From Bacillota bacterium (GTDB taxonomy: Bacteria; Bacillota; Clostridia; Christensenellales; Aristaeellaceae), in the NCBI GenBank assembly GCA_023416655.1, contig JAEZHK010000003.1, positions 1 through 47,581 of the forward strand: 47,581 nucleotides of DNA, read 5' to 3'. The notes under the pieces were generated by a model. It was not told where the DNA came from. It ran no database searches and saw nothing but the letters and a program-made list of their open reading frames with translations. Position 1 is the stretch's first letter; each line of letters begins with the position of its first letter. Position numbers and translations under genes: made by a program. Shown here in pieces: positions 29,551 through 37,758 of this stretch.

Positions 29551-32172
29551 TCAGCGCGCTCGCAACGCCTTGAAGAGCTTCACGATCTCCATGACCACAA
29601 CCGGCGCAAACGCCAGCGCGAGCACCAGGCCGTACTGCCCGGGTACGAGGCTTGTAAGCCCAAACGCCGCCGCCACCGGCGGTATAAACGCAACCAGAGC
29701 CACCATCAGAATGGAGATCGCAGCCGCGCCGCACAGTACGCGATTTTTGAACGGGCCGATTTTGAAGAGCGAATGCCGCGAACGCATGTTGAACGCGTGG
29801 AACACCTGCGTCAGCGAAAGGATCAGAAACGCCATCGTGCGACCGGTCGTCAGATCCCCGGTGGCGCGCCAGCCGATCACAAAACCGGTCAGCGTCAGCG
29901 CGGCGAACATCGCGCCCTGCAACAGGATCTGAAGCCCGAAGCCGTCGGCGAACACGCCCTCGCTGCGAGGCCGTGGCTTCCGTCGCATGATGCCCGGCTC
30001 GGCGGCCTCCATGCCCAGCGCGATGGCCGGCAGGCTGTCGGTCACCAGGTTGATCCAGAGCAGCTGCATCGAAAGCAGCGGCGACTGGCGGAAGATGAGC
30101 ATCGCCACGAACACCGTCAGGATCTCGCCCACGTTGGTGCCCAGAAGGAACCCAACGACCTTTTTGATGTTGTCATAGATCGAACGCCCCTCCCGCACCG
30201 CCTCCACGATGGTGGCGAAGTTGTCGTCGGTCAGCGTCATGTCGGCGGCGCCCTTGGCCACGTCGGTGCCGGTGCCCATCGCGCAGCCGATGTCCGCCGC
30301 CTTGAGCGCCGGGGCGTCGTTCACGCCGTCGCCGGTCATGGCGACCACCTGGCCCTTCTTCTGCCAGGCGCGCACGATGCGGATCTTGTCTGATGGCGTC
30401 ACCCGAGCGTAGACCGAGATGGAGCCGACCCGCTTCTCCAGCTCCTCATCGCTCATAAGAGCCAGCGTCTTTCCGTCCACCGCCTCGTCGCCATCCCGGA
30501 GGATGTCAAGATCCCGCGCGATGGCCGACGCGGTCAGCGCGTGGTCGCCGGTGATCATGACGGGCTTGATGCCCGCCTCCCGGCAGGTCGCGACCGCCTT
30601 TTTTGCCTCCGGGCGCGCCGGGTCGATCATGCCCACGATGCCGACGAGCGTCAGGCCCTGCTCCAGCTGCTCCTCGTCGGGCTTCTCGGGGAGTTCTCCG
30701 ATCTCCTTGACCGCTACCGCCAATACGCGCAGCGCCTTGGCGCTGAGCTGAGCGGCGGCCTTCATCGCACCCTCGACGCCCTCCGGCGCACAGCGCGCCG
30801 CCAGCACGTCCAGCGCCCCCTTGACGACCACCATCTTGCGGCCTTCGATCTCGTTCACGGTGCTCATGCGCTTGCGGTCGGAATCAAACGGGATTTCATA
30901 GACGCGCGGGTGCGCTCCGTCCAGCTCGGTCTTCTGAAGCCCCGCCCGCATCGCCGCCGCGACGATGGCGGTCTCCGTCGGGTCGCCGATGTGCTTTTCC
31001 GCGCCGTTCTCCAGGATCACCTTGCCGTCCGAGCAGAGTACCGCGTAGCGGAGTACGTCCAAAACCTGCCCCGCGCCGTCTTTGGAAAGATCCGAAAGCG
31101 CGCCGGTCCGCGCGTCGTAGGCATGGGTCAGCGTCATGCGGTTCTGGGTCAGCGTGCCGGTCTTGTCCGAGCAGATGACCGAAGCGCTGCCGAGCGTTTC
31201 CACCGCGGGCAGCCGCCTTATGATCGCGCCCCGGCCGACCATCCGCTTGACACCCAGCGAGAGCACAATGGTCACGATGGCCGGGAGGCCCTCCGGAATG
31301 GCCGACACCGCCAGCGACACGGAGGTCATGAAGATCTCCATCAGCGGGATGCCATCGATCAGCCCGACGGCAAACACCACCGCGCAGGCGGCGAGCGCCG
31401 TGATGCCCAGCGTCTTGCCAAGGTTCGCCAATTTTTGCTGCAGCGGCGTCTGAACGTCAAACGCCTCTTCCAATAGCCCTGCGATCTTGCCCACCTCGGT
31501 GGACATGCCGGTAGCGGTCACCACCGCCCGCGCGCGGCCATACAGGATCGCGCCGCCCGAGTGCACCATGTCGCGGCGTTCTGCCAGCGGCGCGTCGGCC
31601 GCGACCTGAGCTTTTGCGTCCTTTTCCACCGGGACGGATTCGCCCGTCAGCGCGGATTCCTCCGCCCGGAGGCTGAAGGAGTCGAGAAGCCGCGCGTCCG
31701 CGGGCACGAAATCGCCCGCCTCGAGCAGCAGGATGTCACCGGGAACCAGCTCCTTCGCCTTGAGCGTGGTCACCTCACCGTCCCGGATCACCCGGGCGGA
31801 AGGCGCGGACATGCTTTTGAGCGCCTCCAGCGCTTTCTCGGCGCGGCCCTCCTGCAGCGCGCCGAGCGCCGCGTTCAAGACCACGATCAAGAGGATCAGA
31901 AGCGGCTCGATGAAACCGTGCCCCTCGATGAACGCCACCGCCATCGACACCGCCGCGGCCGCGATCAGGATCAGGATCATCACGTCCAGAAACTGCGAAA
32001 AAAAGCGCGTCCAAAACGTCTTGGGCGGCTTGCCCCTGAGCGCGTTCTCGCCGAAGCGGCCCCGCCGCTCCTCCGCTTCGCCGCTGCTCAGCCCCCGCTG
32101 CGCGTCCACGCCCAGCTGCTGCAGGACCTTGGAAATCTCCATGGCGTGCGGCGATTCCGTCATTCGATCCAT
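29551..32172 (-). CDS. Calcium-transporting P-type ATPase (P2-type)
   Basis: An 873-residue cation pump. In order: an N-terminal cation-ATPase domain, transmembrane pairs near 60-105 and 255-300, the actuator T-G-E-S (176-179), the ion-site motif P-E-G-L-P (293-297), the phosphorylation motif C-S-D-K-T-G-T-L-T with D336, the hinge T-G-D-G-V-N-D-A-P, and four C-terminal helices. P-E-G-L-P with N/D residues in the later helices points to Ca2+ (PMCA/SERCA-like) export using ATP. Start: ATG at 32172 (MDRMTESPHAMEISKVL) has GGGGGAG 8-9 nt upstream; GTG/ATG codons 9 and 6 nt earlier abut the site and are less likely. It is divergent from uvsE. Confidence 0.94.
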   Translation of the reverse strand: MDRMTESPHAMEISKVLQQLGVDAQRGLSSGEAEERRGRFGENALRGKPPKTFWTRFFSQFLDVMILILIAAAAVSMAVAFIEGHGFIEPLLILLIVVLNAALGALQEGRAEKALEALKSMSAPSARVIRDGEVTTLKAKELVPGDILLLEAGDFVPADARLLDSFSLRAEESALTGESVPVEKDAKAQVAADAPLAERRDMVHSGGAILYGRARAVVTATGMSTEVGKIAGLLEEAFDVQTPLQQKLANLGKTLGITALAACAVVFAVGLIDGIPLMEIFMTSVSLAVSAIPEGLPAIVTIVLSLGVKRMVGRGAIIRRLPAVETLGSASVICSDKTGTLTQNRMTLTHAYDARTGALSDLSKDGAGQVLDVLRYAVLCSDGKVILENGAEKHIGDPTETAIVAAAMRAGLQKTELDGAHPRVYEIPFDSDRKRMSTVNEIEGRKMVVVKGALDVLAARCAPEGVEGAMKAAAQLSAKALRVLAVAVKEIGELPEKPDEEQLEQGLTLVGIVGMIDPARPEAKKAVATCREAGIKPVMITGDHALTASAIARDLDILRDGDEAVDGKTLALMSDEELEKRVGSISVYARVTPSDKIRIVRAWQKKGQVVAMTGDGVNDAPALKAADIGCAMGTGTDVAKGAADMTLTDDNFATIVEAVREGRSIYDNIKKVVGFLLGTNVGEILTVFVAMLIFRQSPLLSMQLLWINLVTDSLPAIALGMEAAEPGIMRRKPRPRSEGVFADGFGLQILLQGAMFAALTLTGFVIGWRATGDLTTGRTMAFLILSLTQVFHAFNMRSRHSLFKIGPFKNRVLCGAAAISILMVALVAFIPPVAAAFGLTSLVPGQYGLVLALAFAPVVVMEIVKLFKALRAR

Positions 32173-32292
32173 CGTCATCACTCCCCCGTTTTGTCTCCCC
32201 TGGCGAGGTTCGTAGCGCGCCGCCTATAGAATACCACATTTCCGAAGTCCGCAACACGGATTCGGTCCCAATTGTCGGAAATCGCAGTCCAT

Positions 32293-32321
32293 TTGGTTTC
32301 GCGCGCGCAAAACGGGGTATA
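32293..32321 (+). promoter_or_regulatory. Promoter of the UV endonuclease gene
   Basis: TTGGTT (32293-32298), a 17-nt spacer and TATAAC (32316-32321), about 33 nt before the ATG at 32355. No SOS box (LexA site) was recognised nearby. Confidence 0.6.
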
Positions 32322-32354
32322 ACCAAGGCGATTTCACCCGGAAAGGATCAGAAA

Positions 32355-33605
32355 ATGCGCATCGGATACGCATGCCTGGCGCTCGGCGTGCCTGGATCGG
32401 ACCTGAAAACCTGCACGCAGCGGAACGCGGATGAGTCGCGCCTAACCTCGCTGATCGCGAACAACCTGCAGGCGCTCGAGCGCATGGTGGACTACAACCT
32501 GGAAAACGGCATCCGGCTCTACCGGATCAGCTCGGATCTGATCCCCTTCGGCTCAAGCCCGGTCAACGCGCTGGACTGGGCGGATCTGTTCCGGGCGGAT
32601 TTTGCGCGCATTGGCGGGAAGATCCTGGCGGGCGGGATGCGGGTTTCGATGCACCCCGGCCAGTACACCGTGCTCAGCGCGCCGGACGAGGGCGTCGCCG
32701 CGCGGGCGGCGGACGACCTCGCCTACCACGCCCGCGTGCTGGACGCGCTGGGAACGGGCGCGGACTCCAAAATCATCCTGCACCTGGGCGGCGCGTATGG
32801 GGACAAGGCTTCGGCGCTTGACCGCTTCGAGGCGCGCTTTCACTCGCTGGACCAAGCCGTGCGGCGGCGCATTGTGCTGGAAAACGATGACCGCCTGTAC
32901 ACCGCGGAGGACGCGCTGAACGCGGGGCTGAAGCTGAACGCTCCGGTGGTGTTCGACAACCTGCACCACGAGGCGAACCCGTCCGGCCCGGCGGAGGCGA
33001 AGTTCTGGATTGACGCGTTCCGGGGGACATGGCAGCCCACGGACGGCCCGCAGAAGATCCACTATTCGCAGCAGGACCCCGGCAAAAAGCCCGGCGCGCA
33101 CTCCGCCACGATCGACGCCGGAAGGTTTCTGGAATTCCTGGACGCCACAGGGCGCGACGACCTCGACGTCATGCTGGAGGTCAAGGACAAGAACCTGTCC
33201 GCGGTCAAGTGCGGCCTGTGCGCCCTAAAGGAACCAAACGCCCCGGCATTGGAACGGGAGTGGGCTCGCTACAAGTACGCCGTGATGGAGCGAAGCCAAG
33301 GGGCCTATCAGGAAATCCGGTCGCTGTTTGGAAGAGGGGGCGTCGATCCACTCGACTTTTATGCGCTGATCGAACGCGCGCTGCAGCTTCCCGTGGAGCC
33401 GGGCAGTGCGGTCAACGCGGCGCAGCACGTTTGGGGTTATTTCAAGGATCAGGCTACCGCGGATCAGCGGCGGTCGTTTGCAGCGGCGCTCGAACGGTTC
33501 CAAGCGGGCCTCGTCACCCTGGATGCGGTCAAGCGCAGGCTGTACGCGCTGGCGGAGGATTATGGGCAGCCGTACCTGCTGCAATCCTATTACTTCTGGC
33601 TGTAA
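32355..33605 (+). CDS. uvsE: UV DNA damage endonuclease (UvsE/UVDE)
   Basis: A 416-residue endonuclease that nicks DNA 5' to UV photoproducts and starts alternative excision repair. It is a metal-dependent TIM barrel. Motifs: M-R-I-G-Y-A-C-L at the N-terminus, L-Y-R-I-S-S-D-L-I-P-F-G-S, M-R-V-S-M-H-P-G-Q-Y, I-L-H-L-G-G-A-Y-G-D-K, L-E-N-D-D and F-D-N-L-H-H. These carry the expected His, Glu and Asp metal ligands. It is about 100 residues longer than Bacillus and Thermus forms (from memory, 300-320), with the extra sequence after the barrel (residues 300-416). ATG follows AAAGGATCAGAAA. It is divergent from the P-type ATPase and ends at a strong hairpin. Confidence 0.95.
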   Translation: MRIGYACLALGVPGSDLKTCTQRNADESRLTSLIANNLQALERMVDYNLENGIRLYRISSDLIPFGSSPVNALDWADLFRADFARIGGKILAGGMRVSMHPGQYTVLSAPDEGVAARAADDLAYHARVLDALGTGADSKIILHLGGAYGDKASALDRFEARFHSLDQAVRRRIVLENDDRLYTAEDALNAGLKLNAPVVFDNLHHEANPSGPAEAKFWIDAFRGTWQPTDGPQKIHYSQQDPGKKPGAHSATIDAGRFLEFLDATGRDDLDVMLEVKDKNLSAVKCGLCALKEPNAPALEREWARYKYAVMERSQGAYQEIRSLFGRGGVDPLDFYALIERALQLPVEPGSAVNAAQHVWGYFKDQATADQRRSFAAALERFQAGLVTLDAVKRRLYALAEDYGQPYLLQSYYFWL

Positions 33606-33609
33606 CAGC

Positions 33610-33637
33610 CGGGCGCCCCGCCGTGGCGGGGCGCCCG
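33610..33637. terminator. Strong hairpin between convergent uvsE and collagen-like gene
   Basis: A 12-bp nearly all-GC stem (CGGGCGCCCCGC / GCGGGGCGCCCG) with a CGTG loop, 5 nt after the uvsE stop and 18 bp from the collagen gene's stop on the other strand. It has no clear T-run on either side. Confidence 0.7.
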
Positions 33638-33654
33638 TATCACATCATACGTGA

Positions 33655-35034
33655 TCAGGAGATTGCGACGCCGCCGCCGGCGTGGGCGGTGATGGTCGTC
33701 GACAGCGGGAGACCCGCGGTGATGTCGACCGTGAACACCAGCATGAGCCGCGTTTCCGCGTTCACCGCAATGTTCAGGCCCGTCAGCAGGCCGTGAAGCG
33801 TCGTGCCGACGTTGACAGTGCCGGTCAGGCTGGGTGTCAGCGTCACAACGGTGCCCGGCACCGGCGAGAAGTTGTCGTTGGGGGTGGTCGAGCGATACAA
33901 TTCCGCAGTGATCGTCGCCGTCGAAAAGGGCAGCGAGAGACCAACCAGGATGCTGACGTAGGCTGCGATGGAGGTGACGACGCCGCTGCGCGGCATGGAG
34001 AAGGCTTGCGTGTCCAGTGCGAGCAAGGCGATATCCACGCCGTTGAGAGCGATCGAGCTTGTGTTGCTTCCAAAGCCAACAGCCGCCGCTGTCAGGGATT
34101 CACCCAGCAGAGAAGTTGCGAAGGTGACCACCGGGCCGGACGCGAACGGGATGATCGCGCCGCCTGCGGCCGCGCCAGTCGGGCCAGTAGGGCCGGTTGC
34201 GCCGGTCAAGCCGGTCAGGCCTTGCGGGCCGGTGGGGCCAGTCGGGCCGGTTGCGCCAGTCAAGCCGGTCAGGCCTTGCGGGCCGGTGGGGCCAGTCGGG
34301 CCGGTTGCGCCGGTCAAGCCGGTCAGGCCTTGCGGGCCGGTGGGGCCGGTCGGACCAGTCGGGCCGGTCGCGCCAGTCAAGCCGGTCAGGCCTTGCGGGC
34401 CAGTGGGGCCGGTTGCGCCAGTCAAGCCGGTCAGGCCTTGCGGGCCAGTCGGACCGGTGGGGCCGGTCGCGCCGGTCAAGCCGGTCAGGCCTTGCGGGCC
34501 GGTGGGGCCAGTCGGGCCGGTTGCGCCAGTTAAGCCAGTCAAACCTTGCGGGCCAGTCGGGCCAGTCGGGCCGGTCGCGCCGACCGGACCTTGCGCGCCG
34601 ATCGGGCCTTGCGGGCCAGTTGCGCCGGTTGCGCCGGTCAGGCCGATCGCGCCTTGCGGACCTTGCGGACCTACGATGCCTTGCGGGCCGGTCGGGCCGG
34701 TAGGGCCGGTCGGGCCAGCGACGCCCTGCAGTCCTTGCGGGCCGGTCGGGCCGGTCGGTCCAGTCGGGCCAGTCGGGCCAGTCGGGCCGGTCGGGCCTGC
34801 GACGCCCTGCAGTCCTTGCGGGCCGGTCGGGCCGGTCGGGCCGGTAGGGCCGATCCGTCCAGTCGGGCCGGTAGGGCCAGTCGGACCGGTGGGGCCGGTC
34901 GGGCAGGGCGGGCAAGGCGGGCAAGGCGGACAGGGATGGCATGGATGATGCGGCTTATGCCGGTCGTCACAGCCACAGCCGCCGCGACGCTCTTCCGGCT
35001 CGCCCCAGAAATTATCTGATTCGTTGAAAAACAT
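33655..35034 (-). CDS. Collagen-like surface/exosporium protein with BclB-like C-terminal domain
   Basis: 459 residues. The N-terminus (1-45) is rich in Cys and His (G-G-C-G-C-D-D-R-H-K-P-H-H-P-C-H-P-C-P-P-C), suited to disulfide cross-linking or metal binding. Residues 45-286 are an unbroken G-X-Y collagen region dominated by GPT, GPQ, GLT and GAT, including seven copies of an 18-residue unit. Residues 287-459 match the C-terminal domain of BclB-type exosporium glycoproteins: A-I-I-P-F-A-S-G, G-F-G-S, F-S-M-P-R-S-G-V-V-T-S-I-A-A-Y, and A-E-L-Y-R-S-T-T-P-N. No signal peptide is seen, as for spore-surface proteins made in the mother cell. GPT threonines are typical O-glycosylation sites, and two glycosyltransferase genes lie directly upstream. 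ATG at 35034 has GTGAGGTGA upstream; the longer frame is spurious. Confidence 0.92.
   Translation of the reverse strand: MFFNESDNFWGEPEERRGGCGCDDRHKPHHPCHPCPPCPPCPPCPTGPTGPTGPTGPTGRIGPTGPTGPTGPQGLQGVAGPTGPTGPTGPTGPTGPTGPQGLQGVAGPTGPTGPTGPQGIVGPQGPQGAIGLTGATGATGPQGPIGAQGPVGATGPTGPTGPQGLTGLTGATGPTGPTGPQGLTGLTGATGPTGPTGPQGLTGLTGATGPTGPQGLTGLTGATGPTGPTGPTGPQGLTGLTGATGPTGPTGPQGLTGLTGATGPTGPTGPQGLTGLTGATGPTGPTGAAAGGAIIPFASGPVVTFATSLLGESLTAAAVGFGSNTSSIALNGVDIALLALDTQAFSMPRSGVVTSIAAYVSILVGLSLPFSTATITAELYRSTTPNDNFSPVPGTVVTLTPSLTGTVNVGTTLHGLLTGLNIAVNAETRLMLVFTVDITAGLPLSTTITAHAGGGVAIS
34196..34556 (-). repeat. Coding minisatellite: seven copies of a collagen unit (period 54 bp)
   Basis: Seven copies of the block CCTTGCGGGCC (plus-strand reading) start at 34220, 34274, 34328, 34391, 34436, 34490 and 34544. 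Spacings are therefore 54, 54, 63, 45, 54 and 54 bp, all multiples of 9 (one G-X-Y triplet). The 63 and 45 variants are one-triplet gain and loss. The last copy is the most diverged. Confidence 0.9.
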
Positions 35035-35080
35035 CTGTTTCACCTCACGGGAAGAAATTGGGAGAATCACGATCCCCTCC

Positions 35081-35090
35081 CATATATATG
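35081..35090 (-). promoter_or_regulatory. Candidate sporulation-sigma -10 (CATATATATG) upstream of collagen-like gene
   Basis: CATATATATG, 46 nt upstream of the start codon, resembles the CATA-type -10 of mother-cell sigma factors (E/K). An ATACAC stretch lies about 17 nt upstream, where sigma-K favours AC. No TTGACA/TATAAT pair fits as well. The surrounding 224 bp, before the glycosyltransferase stop, is unusually A+T-rich for this window and has no gene. Confidence 0.35.
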
Positions 35091-35258
35091 AAAAAAGTCG
35101 AATTCCAGTGTATTGCGCGCTATTTGAAAGATATGTGTCAAAATGCGAGCAGCCAACCCGAATTACACCCATGAATGGAATCACTGTAGATAGAATAGAC
35201 AAAGATGTTATGGACACATCGACTGCATATGGAGTATCACGGCGCGGCCAAATGGCGT

Positions 35259-36365
35259 TTACGGCCGGGCATCCTCGATCAGCCGGAGGTTCGCGAGGAG
35301 CCTTTCGTCCTCCGGCGCGAAGGAGAGCGCGCGGCGGGCATGGCGCGCAGCGGCTTCGTGCAGCCGCAGGTGGTGCGCGGCGACTGCGCACAGGTCGTCC
35401 GGCGTGGAATCCCACGCTTCGCCCGAGTTGACGTATGTGCTGGATTTCTCCGCGATTTTGAGCGCCTCCTCCGTCAGGAAGTACGCCATGGGCCAGTCCC
35501 CGCGCGCGTGGCAGATCTTCGCGAATTCCACATACGGATCGCGCATGCCGGGCGCTTCCGCGACGGCGCGGTAATACCAGGCGTAGGCAAACTCCGCCCA
35601 GTCTGCCTCCCAGAAAGCCTTTGCGATCCAGCGCATCGCGGCGCAGCGCTCCTCCCGCCATGTGGCGGAGGGCAGCGAAAGGTAGACGGTCAGCGTTTCG
35701 ACACACTTCCCCCATTCGCCCGCGAAAAGGTACTCCCGGCCGAGGTAGTAGCGCATTCGCTCGTCCCCGGGCGCTTCCTGTACGGCCATTTCGAGCAGCG
35801 GCAGGTACGACCCGCGGGACTTCGACGGGTCAGGTGCGTGGCTCAGGACCATGCCCTCGACCGGTACCACGACAAGCGGCAGAGCGCCCTCGTAACGGAC
35901 GAACTCGTGCACCGGACAGGTCCAGCGGAAGCCATGCCGGGAATGTACCTTGTCGTAGTAAAACTGCACGTCCGGCGAGCCGTCGGGCCTCAGGCTCCAG
36001 TTGTACAGGTACTTTCCGAGCCGCGCAATCTCGCCGGAGCCGGGCTGGTGCGCCCGCCACGCGTTCTCCAACTTCTCCCGCCAGCCCGGGTCGAAGTACT
36101 CGTCCAGGTCCGTACACACGCAGATGTCCACGTCCTCAGGCACATGGCCGAGGGAGATGTTCCGCGCCACGTCGAACCGCCAGGGCTTCACCGCATCGAT
36201 AAACACGGTCGCGCCCCGCGCGCGGAGGCGTTCCACGGTGTCGTCGGTGGACAGGGTGTCGGTCACCACGACGCAGTCCGCCTCGCGCATGGAGTTCATC
36301 CAGCGGTCGACAAACCTGGATTCGTTTTTGCAGATCGCGTAGACGCAGACTTTATAGCGCTCCAT
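35259..36365 (-). CDS. Family 2 glycosyltransferase with TPR-like C-terminal half (copy b)
   Basis: A 368-residue cytoplasmic enzyme. The GT-A domain (1-210) begins V-C-V-Y-A-I-C-K-N-E, has D-T-L-S-T-D-D-T-V-E, the metal-binding D-x-D-like motif C-T-D-L-D-E-Y-F, and H-E-F-V-R-Y-E-G. The C-terminal half (about 215-368) consists of TPR-like helical pairs with Y-Y-L-G-R-E-Y-L-F-A-G-E-W. ATG at 36365 has GGGCAGGAG just upstream and overlaps the end of the preceding paralogue by 14 nt. It is clearly a duplicate of that gene. Both would add sugars to a protein or lipid acceptor; the collagen-like protein encoded next is the obvious candidate acceptor (inference from BclA-type glycosylation loci). 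Confidence 0.88.
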   Translation of the reverse strand: MERYKVCVYAICKNESRFVDRWMNSMREADCVVVTDTLSTDDTVERLRARGATVFIDAVKPWRFDVARNISLGHVPEDVDICVCTDLDEYFDPGWREKLENAWRAHQPGSGEIARLGKYLYNWSLRPDGSPDVQFYYDKVHSRHGFRWTCPVHEFVRYEGALPLVVVPVEGMVLSHAPDPSKSRGSYLPLLEMAVQEAPGDERMRYYLGREYLFAGEWGKCVETLTVYLSLPSATWREERCAAMRWIAKAFWEADWAEFAYAWYYRAVAEAPGMRDPYVEFAKICHARGDWPMAYFLTEEALKIAEKSSTYVNSGEAWDSTPDDLCAVAAHHLRLHEAAARHARRALSFAPEDERLLANLRLIEDARP

Positions 36366-37470
36366 GCTCCTGCCCCTTTGCGCGCTCCGACAGCTTCCCG
36401 GCGAAGAAGTCCAGGTTTTCGCGGAGGCGGCCGTCCCCAGGGGCCATCCCGCACGCCGCGAGCGCGTGGGTATAGGCTTCCTCAAGCAGGCCCAAGTGGT
36501 AAGCTGCGATTGCCCCGAGATCGTAAAGAGGCGCGCCCCAGCACGCGGGCTCCAAAAGGTAGCTGCCGCTGGACTGCCGAATGGACAGCGCCTTTTTGAC
36601 CATCGCGTACGTCATTGGCCAGTTTTGCTCGCTGTAGGCCATAAGCGCCGCCGCGTAATAGGGTTCGCGGACCTCCTGACACTCCGCGATGGCCCGAAAG
36701 ATCCATGACCGGGCTTCTGCAACATCCCCCATCGCAAGGCAGCTCTGGGCGATAAAGCGCATGGCGGCGCTGCGCTCCTCCCCCCACCGCGCACCGGGGA
36801 GGTTCAGGTAGCCTTTGAGCGTCCCGATGCATTGCTCATGCATGCCGCTATACAGGTACTCGCGCCCGAGCCAGAACGTTGCCTGGTCATCAAAGTGGTT
36901 CTCTGCCACCGAAAGCTCCAGAAGCGGCAGGTACTGGCTGCGTGGCTTATTGGGGTCCGGGTGGTGGTGCAGGACAATCCCCTCCACCGTCACGGTGTTC
37001 TCGCCGTCCGCGCCGTCGTACTTCAGTATCTCATGGACCGGGCGGACCCAGCGGTAGCCCCTGCGCCGGTGGATTTTGTCGCGCAGGTACTGCGTTTCGG
37101 GCGTGCCATCGGGATGGTGACTCCAGATGTACGGATATTTCGCGCGGGTAACTTCCGGCAGCCAGGCATCCTCCAATTTCTGCCGCCAACCCGGTTCGAA
37201 TACCTCATCCAGATCGATGGACACGCAGATGTCCGCGTCCTCCGGGACCCGATCCAACGCCACGTTGCGCGCCGCATCAAACCGCCAGGGAGTGATTTTC
37301 TCCTCATAGACCACCGCGCCCCGCGCGCGAAGGCGTTCCACCGTGCGGTCGGTGGACCCCGTGTCGGCGACGACCACCAGATCCGCCTCGCCCACCGAGT
37401 CCATCCAGCGGTCTACAAACGCCTCTTCGTTTTTGCTGATCGCGTAAACGCAAATTTTGTACCGGTTCAA
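36352..37470 (-). CDS. Family 2 glycosyltransferase with TPR-like C-terminal half (copy a)
   Basis: A 372-residue paralogue of the next gene, collinear over the whole length: I-C-V-Y-A-I-S-K-N-E, D-T-G-S-T-D-R-T-V-E, C-V-S-I-D-L-D-E-V-F, H-E-I-L-K-Y-D-G, then W-L-G-R-E-Y-L-Y-S-G-M-H in the TPR-like part. The TTG start at 37470 gives (M)-N-R-Y-K-I-C, which aligns with M-E-R-Y-K-V-C of copy b and has GGGAGAG 2-8 nt upstream. ATG at 37488 (six residues longer) is the alternative. The retained D-L-D-E metal site in both copies suggests both are active, perhaps adding successive sugars. It overlaps copy b by 14 nt. Confidence 0.87.
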   Translation of the reverse strand: MNRYKICVYAISKNEEAFVDRWMDSVGEADLVVVADTGSTDRTVERLRARGAVVYEEKITPWRFDAARNVALDRVPEDADICVSIDLDEVFEPGWRQKLEDAWLPEVTRAKYPYIWSHHPDGTPETQYLRDKIHRRRGYRWVRPVHEILKYDGADGENTVTVEGIVLHHHPDPNKPRSQYLPLLELSVAENHFDDQATFWLGREYLYSGMHEQCIGTLKGYLNLPGARWGEERSAAMRFIAQSCLAMGDVAEARSWIFRAIAECQEVREPYYAAALMAYSEQNWPMTYAMVKKALSIRQSSGSYLLEPACWGAPLYDLGAIAAYHLGLLEEAYTHALAACGMAPGDGRLRENLDFFAGKLSERAKGQEHGAL

Positions 37471-37635
37471 CGCTCTCCCGCCCTTCATCCATAAACGCGC
37501 CCTCAGGGCGCGCGGCTCCCGTTGACAGGATATGTGCCATCCCGGAATCCGGTGCGCGAAACGGGGCGAAAAAGGGAAGTGTCGTCAAGTAAATTATTCG
37601 CAAAAAGCTGGCAGCCTTCGAAAACTGGGTTCGGA

Positions 37636-37664
37636 TTGCCGAAGGATTGGTTTCCTGCTATAAT
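37636..37664 (+). promoter_or_regulatory. Promoter of the second radical SAM gene
   Basis: TTGCCG (37636-37641), a 17-nt spacer and TATAAT (37659-37664). A leader of about 90 nt follows, with no clear structure. The 270-bp gap from the glycosyltransferase start is also A+T-richer than the neighbourhood. Confidence 0.75.
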
Positions 37665-37758
37665 TAGTGTGCGGCGAAGATGTTTGGGATTGCGAAGCGA
37701 CGGAGGCTCCGCTGTACCTTTAGCTTTGAAGCATTCCGAAATACCAGGAGGAAATATT

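Noticed and set aside
34196..34556. Regularly spaced direct repeats resembling a CRISPR array
   Set aside because: The period is a multiple of 9 bp within a coding collagen region, there are no unique spacers, and no cas genes are present.
33968..34948. Plus-strand frames rich in G-P-V or R-A-G repeats opposite the collagen gene
   Set aside because: They are mirror images of the collagen repeat in other frames. Only the minus-strand frame joins a Cys-rich N-terminus, G-X-Y repeats and a BclB-like C-terminus.
35035..35715. N-terminal extension of the collagen-like protein
   Set aside because: It overlaps the glycosyltransferase gene. The ATG at 35034 has a ribosome binding site, and the upstream residues look like antisense translation.
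37522..37758. 79-residue N-terminal extension of the second radical SAM gene
   Set aside because: It passes through a consensus promoter, has no ribosome binding site and has unrelated composition. AGGAGG precedes the internal ATG at 37759.
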